Part shown: positions 59,137 through 64,000 of the stretch, piece by piece | Layout of the letters: each line of letters opens with the position of its first letter | Position numbering within the stretch: the first letter of the stretch is position 1 | NCBI RefSeq assembly: GCF_010015445.1 | Contig: NC_053118.1 | Span: forward strand, 16,777,937-16,841,936 | Length of the DNA stretch: 64,000 bases | Direction of reading: 5' to 3' | Origin: Perca fluviatilis | Lineage: Eukaryota; Chordata; Actinopteri; Perciformes; Percidae | Translations under genes and position numbers: made by a program | The notes under the pieces: model-generated | What the model saw: only the letters and a program-made list of their open reading frames with translations | Told to the model about the DNA's origin: nothing | The model's database searches: none

Positions 59137-60439
59137 ATAGACTAAGTATGCTCTTCCCCAGCCCCCCCAAAAAAATCAGCTGTTCCACTGCTAGTGTAAT
59201 ATTGTGATTATACAACAAAATAAGTGACCAATCTGTATTCATATTGTGGAGCAATACGCTCTTGAAATACAAAAAATAGACTATTTAAAATAGTCCCCCC
59301 CTGTTTAGTAAACCAGCCAATTTACCGTGGGATTTATCAAACTGAATAGCCTAAATCCCGCCTGCACATAAAGACAAAATTGCTTTGCTTGCTCCATTGT
59401 GTTGTAAGTAATACATCCCTGAAAAAGTTATTGTATTCATTAGCATGATTGCCGTACTGTTTAGTTCAAAAACATCCAAAACACCAAAGGAAGACGAGCC
59501 GACCAAACGCGAGCTTTTATTTTGAAAGCTCGAGCACGGCACCAGCGTCCCTGCTGAGACGGGAGCAGAGACTGTATATTACTAATATTATATTATGTTA
59601 TTAATAAGGACATGAGACAGGAGTTCTCTTTTTACTATGCAGCCATACCCGACTCTAATAAAAAGGCAGAAAAGGGGTCGAAAATCCAGCTGATCAGCTG
59701 TTCCCTCTAGAGGTCTGGAGAACTTCCGTTGTGAAATCTGGATGCAGCGTTTTTCTTTTGCATTTGTTTTCGGGTTTGCTGTTTTCTTTGCATCGTTTTT
59801 TTTATTCCATCGCGTTTTTGTTTGGTTGGGTGGAGGGAATGCTGCGCATGTGTTGTCAAATTAATGAAGTTGTTTTTTTTTTACATCGCTTCTTTTCGGG
59901 TTTGTTTTTTTTTTCATCGTTTTTAAATCAGCTGCTTTTTATATGATTGTTGTGTTTTTTTATTGTACTACAGCATGTGTTGTCAAATTAATGTAGTTGT
60001 TTTCTTAATTTGCTTGTGTTTTGTCTATTTGCATGTGTTTCCTGAAGTTGCAGGGCATTTGCCCCTGTCGGCCACCGTACTTTTCTACTCTTTTCTACCA
60101 CATCTCATTGGTACTGACCCAAAACAGCCATTACTTAAACTTCCAGCCATTGTGTAAGAATAGCTGTTTTGCTGCATGAAGCTGGTATGTGCTCATCTGT
60201 GCTTTACTAAGAACAATAAGTAGTTACATTTATAAAAGGCCAAGGCACCAGGCTCCTCAGACGGACAGACCACTGACCCCTGTTCCTTGTCTATGTCTTT
60301 TCTTTTTCTTCTTCTTTTCTTCTCTGGCTCCAGAGCATTCTCACTAAGTAAACAACAAATAAGAAAGCTGTTGTAAATTGTAACCCTTAAAAGTCTCCCT
60401 CTGCCCTTATGTAAGGTTGCGTTTCTGCCCCTCTCCTAG

Positions 60440-60545
60440 GTGAAACCCCAACATTGCCTTTACCAACACGCACAATGTATGGATCTGCCAGGTCAATGGT
60501 TGTCATGGTTTCAGCCGAGCACCTCAACAACCTTTTTAACAGAAG
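60440..60545 (+). other. exon-like segment, unassigned
   Basis: 106 bases between tctgcccctctcctag and gtcagt. The middle frame is open: ETPTLPLPTRTMYGSARSMV, then VMVSAEHLNNLFNR. The composition looks protein-like but I recognise no family, and no partner exon was found. It may be chance or an exon of a neighbouring + strand gene. Confidence 0.3.
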
Positions 60546-61784
60546 GTCAGTCAGGCACACTAACTCATTGAAATTTGTGCTAGAAATTTCAAGTTAAATA
60601 ACATAAATGAAAGGTTTTGAGTGCTTACTCTACAACCAATGTTCTTTCAACAACACACTTAGTACATTAAATGAAAATTCACGAGATCTTTCAATATTTC
60701 ATTTTTTTATGCCCCAAATTCACTTTTCTTGCTGTGGATTATAATAGATCTGAAGTGAGGCAGCTGTTAGTGGATAAAGGTTTGACAAATTAGGATACAG
60801 CATGAGATTGCAGACATATTTTGTATGTTTAAAATGTTTTGTAGCAGCAAACAATAACTGAAATTAAAAATGTACAATATTTTTAATTTGAACTATTTTT
60901 ATAGATGAAAAGCCAAATCTTGCAGGAAAAATGTTAAACTCTGCTCCAAGAAAGCGAGCGAGAGTGAGGGCTAAGTGTGCTAACAATTCCTTTTGAACAG
61001 TATTTCTGTGCATGTACGTCACGCAGCACTTTGACACTTACAGCATGTAAACTGAGTAAAAGGGACCTGTATATAGAATGGTGTTGGGTAAATAATGCAA
61101 AATGTGTGGTCATGTTGTTTTTAGTGTGACCCTCTGAAGTCTGTTAACTACGTCACTCTCTATACAAATTGGACGTTTTCATGTGGTTGACAAACACTGT
61201 CGATTTACAACCATTGCCCCAAACAAACCAGGAAGCAGACGTGGAATGTGACACAAAGCCAATTACTCAAACCATCTGGCAGATGAAAATGTTTTTTATG
61301 CTACAAGTTTTTATATTGGCTATGAAAGCTGGGCAAGAATTTCAAATAAGCCTTCAGTTTATTTGAAACAAGCAAATAGCAACACATCTCAAATATGACA
61401 TTTATATGAAAGCTGTGAATGCCTTATATGACTAAATTAACAGGCCAAGTCAAACTCAGGGATCATCGTTAATCTAGATATAAACATTAGATTAATGGCC
61501 AAATGGCCAAAAGTTCAAGCTGAGATCTGATCCTCCTTCCAGGATGAAACATTTGTTTCATCGTTCCAGTCAGACCTCCCTGGGTTTGTTCTGTTTCCTG
61601 TGCTCTCTGTGCACTGCTAAAAATAATACCTGTAAAAATGTGGCCATAAATTTGAATATTTTTGTTTTTGTACAAGATCTCCCCCAAGTGGCAGCCATGT
61701 GTTCGGTTCTTCAACCAAGAAGAAGTTCAAACAAACATCACTGTCCGTCCATGGCTGCACACAATGACAAAAATACTCAACAGG

Positions 61785-62473
61785 GTTAATTCATCATTTA
61801 TAAATCATTGTTTCAACATTATTACACATTAATATGGTATTCATAAACCCAGTTATACATGTTTTATTCTTGATTAATATCTATAATGTGTTTAATGATT
61901 GTATTTTCATGCTTTATGAATGATGGTTTCACCATTTCTAAATTAGGTTTAACATAAAGTACAAACCAGATATTTACATTTCACAAGATCATTAAGAAAG
62001 TGTAAGTAAATGATTACCATACTATTTAGATGTACATGTATGCATGTATTTACACATATAATGATTTAGACATGCACTAGTGGTCAGTTAGTGTGTTAAT
62101 ATATGTTTTATAAACACTTATTAATACAGCAATTCATGATTAATTCAGGTAGTTACTCATTGTTAGTTAAGTATTTGTGTGAACTCATCTAAAGTGAGAA
62201 CTATGCCTCACAAATAATTTATAAATGAGATTAAAAAGCACTTTCTAAATTATCTTGTGAACCAGTAACAACTCCTTAATAACTGGTTTGTAATTGATGT
62301 AATACTCAATTTAGAAATGGTAAATCCGTCATTTATAAAGTATGAAAGTTCATTAATAAAACACATTATAGATGAGGTTTTTAAATCAAGAATAAAACAT
62401 GTATAACTGTGTTTATGAATTACATACTAATGTTTAATAATGTAGGAAAAATGCTTTATAAATGATGAATTAA
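61785..62473. mobile_element. AT-rich palindromic MITE
   Basis: ttaattcatcatttataaa at 61785 pairs with tttataaatgatgaattaa ending 62473. Motifs such as catgttttattcttgatt and aatcaagaataaaacatg are also mirrored, so the arms are about 180 bases. Confidence 0.75.
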
Positions 62474-62606
62474 GTATTTACTGATGCGTAGCTATGCTTC
62501 ATAGTGTGTAGTTGTTTTAAAGTGTTACTGACTTGGTTAACTGTTTCCATAGATAATACAGCACAATGTCATGAGTAAACTGGACAATTGAGAAATAAAG
62601 CTTTAA

Positions 62607-63057
62607 AGTGCTCATATTATGCTTTTTGGCTTTTCCCCTTTGCTTTATTGTGTTATGTATCTTTTTGTGCACGTTATAGGTTTACAAAGTGAAAAAGCCC
62701 AAAATCCACCCCAAAGGGACTTACCATCTCCAACAGAAAACACTGTTCACAAACTGCTCCAAACAGCTCTGTTGTAGTCCAGCCTTTACTTCTGTGACAA
62801 ACGTGCGTCACTTTGTAACACGTTATAATGCTCGCCTTACTGTGCATGTGCGACTCCCAACAAAGATGGTACAGAAGTGAGATGCCTCACTCTATTGCTA
62901 AAACGGAGAGCTCAACACACAGGGTGAAAAGAGGAGCTGCAGCAATGTGCAGTACAACAAATATATGGTGTTTTCTGAAAATTAAACCACATAAACCTAT
63001 TCTGGTACAACCTCTTAATACAATTATGAACCTGAAAATGAGCATAATATGAACACT
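62607..63057. mobile_element. 451-bp TTAA-flanked DNA element
   Basis: Ends agtgctcatattatgc and gcataatatgaacact are inverted and flanked by TTAA at 62603-62606 and 63058-63061. It starts with a purine pair (AG), so Kolobok-like by the same reasoning as 8751-9705, but with different terminal sequence. Confidence 0.75.
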
Positions 63058-64000
63058 TTAATAATGATTTTGCTTGGAGACCAATCTCAATAGCAACAAT
63101 GCGCAGAGCTGGCCAACTTTCACACACTGGTGGTTTTGAAGAAAAGTACTGTCAACCTCACTCACTCACATTCAGGACACCACCTTTCACTGACATGAAT
63201 ATACCCATATATCTACAGTAAGCTAATATCACCTGATATAATAATAGCTGATTGTTTTCTTCATTCATTAAGTTAATTAAGTAGTTCATGAGCAGATATA
63301 GGAAATGTTGAAAAATGTATTGTCGAAATCCTTTTAGATATTTCTGGCATTACACCTACGTAGATCCAAATCTACACAAACAAGTGTGTCTGAAGATATC
63401 CTGCTAAATAACAACAAAACAAGACATACGAAGGGAATTCTGGTCATTCTTTGGTAGTAGCTACTCACTGCCTGCTCTTCTAAACACAAGGTTTCCATCA
63501 GATCTGTCTGCTCTGACAGAACATAAAGCCATTGACATCCGCATGAAATGAGTTTTTTCCATGGTGCGTGTTTTATTAGTGGAAGCTCCATATTGCATCC
63601 ATCCACAGCCACCCACCATAAGACACATCTGCCTCCATTCCGGTGTTTCAGCTCATGTATAGTGGCGTGCAGCAAATAAACCCTGGGTGAGAGATTTGCG
63701 GGCGCCTCCCAAGCCGTTAAACTTGCTGCCTGACAGCAAATTGAAAATATGAGGAGCACTCAATTTCATCCGTGAATCTTTGGAGGAAGTAATGTAAACT
63801 GATGATGTGCGCAGGAGAAGGTAAGGTAAGGAGATGGGTTACAGGGAGAATACCAGCCACTTTTTTCAGAACTTTTCAACTCTTTGTGAACCACAGCCTG
63901 AACTCCCTGTCAAATACAAACTGTCTCCAAACTATTCCCTAGAGCAACATCTGCAATGCTTTAACTCACTGGTTATAGTGTATCCCATTAAGCTGACATT

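Larger units (their letters stand above)
57199..60078. mobile_element. 2.88-kb composite palindromic element with 8-bp target duplication
   Basis: Outer ends ctacggtggccgacaggggc (57199) and gcccctgtcggccaccgt (ending 60078) are inverted. ACTTTTCT is duplicated exactly at 57191-57198 and 60079-60086. Left arm 57844-58791 pairs with right arm 59193-60078 around a 401-base spacer with a (CT)n tract. The outer part of the left arm is also present as a diverged tandem copy (57201-57840). 8-bp duplication suggests hAT mobilisation. No transposase is present. Confidence 0.88.
60546..64000 (+). other. intergenic region at the right edge
   Basis: Contains two inverted-repeat elements (61785-62473 and 62607-63057). 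The remaining sequence shows no recognised gene on either strand. Confidence 0.45.

Noticed and set aside
59025..59207. Ser-Leu repeat open frame
   Set aside because: Translation of the (TC)n tract in the palindrome loop.
63334..63759. 141-codon minus-strand open frame at the right edge
   Set aside because: No recognised motifs, no supporting splice or promoter context; length is compatible with chance in 64 kb.

Overview
This is a vertebrate nuclear genomic window, almost certainly from a teleost fish, probably a percomorph. The genes have many short exons in compact introns with GT-AG splice sites. The non-coding DNA is full of long TG/CA, CT/GA and TA microsatellites, Tc1-like transposon relics and many small TIR/foldback elements of fish type. 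I see no prokaryotic gene structure, rRNA, tRNA or CRISPR array.

Two protein-coding genes lie on the + strand in the order carmil1 then scgn. This is the order and orientation I recall for CARMIL1 and SCGN on human 6p22, so it looks like conserved synteny. (1) carmil1, about 1,069-34,817: the 3' part of the gene (5' end outside the window) in 29 recognised exons. They encode most of the leucine-rich-repeat domain, the helical dimerisation domain, the capping-protein-binding region (CPI and CSI motifs) and the proline-rich tail, down to a stop at 34,815. Reading frame carries across every junction except one, between 13,056 and 17,729, where a small exon of 3n+1 bases is missing from my reading. 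(2) scgn (secretagogin), 38,612-52,661: a complete 11-exon, 273-residue hexa-EF-hand calcium sensor, with a probable non-coding 5' exon boundary at 38,485 and poly(A) signals near 53,000-53,208.

The rest is mostly mobile DNA. Main items: an inactivated Tc1/mariner element (18,477-20,089) sitting in a TA microsatellite, with a second, internally deleted Tc1-type element (20,486-20,975) beside it; several elements with TTAA target sites (8,751-9,705 carries a THAP-like zinc-finger fragment; 62,607-63,057; fragments at about 570-823, 4,253, 6,024, 14,575 and 53,756), best explained as Kolobok-like; two copies of one MITE family in opposite orientation inside carmil1 introns, each with a perfect 9-bp target duplication; a Harbinger-type MITE in scgn intron 6; stacked palindromic elements in scgn intron 4; and downstream of scgn a 2.9-kb composite palindrome (57,199-60,078) flanked as a unit by an 8-bp duplication.

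Downstream of scgn (53.2-64 kb) I find no confident gene. One exon-like stretch at 60,440-60,545 (open frame, good acceptor and donor) deserves a check. The most interesting functional details are splice-linked repeats: a (TG)36 tract occupying the whole stretch between a plausible branch point and the 3' splice site of one carmil1 LRR exon, and a (CT)28 tract forming the polypyrimidine tract in front of the scgn start exon. Gene identities rest on recognising family sequences by eye; transposon family names are inferences from termini and target duplications.
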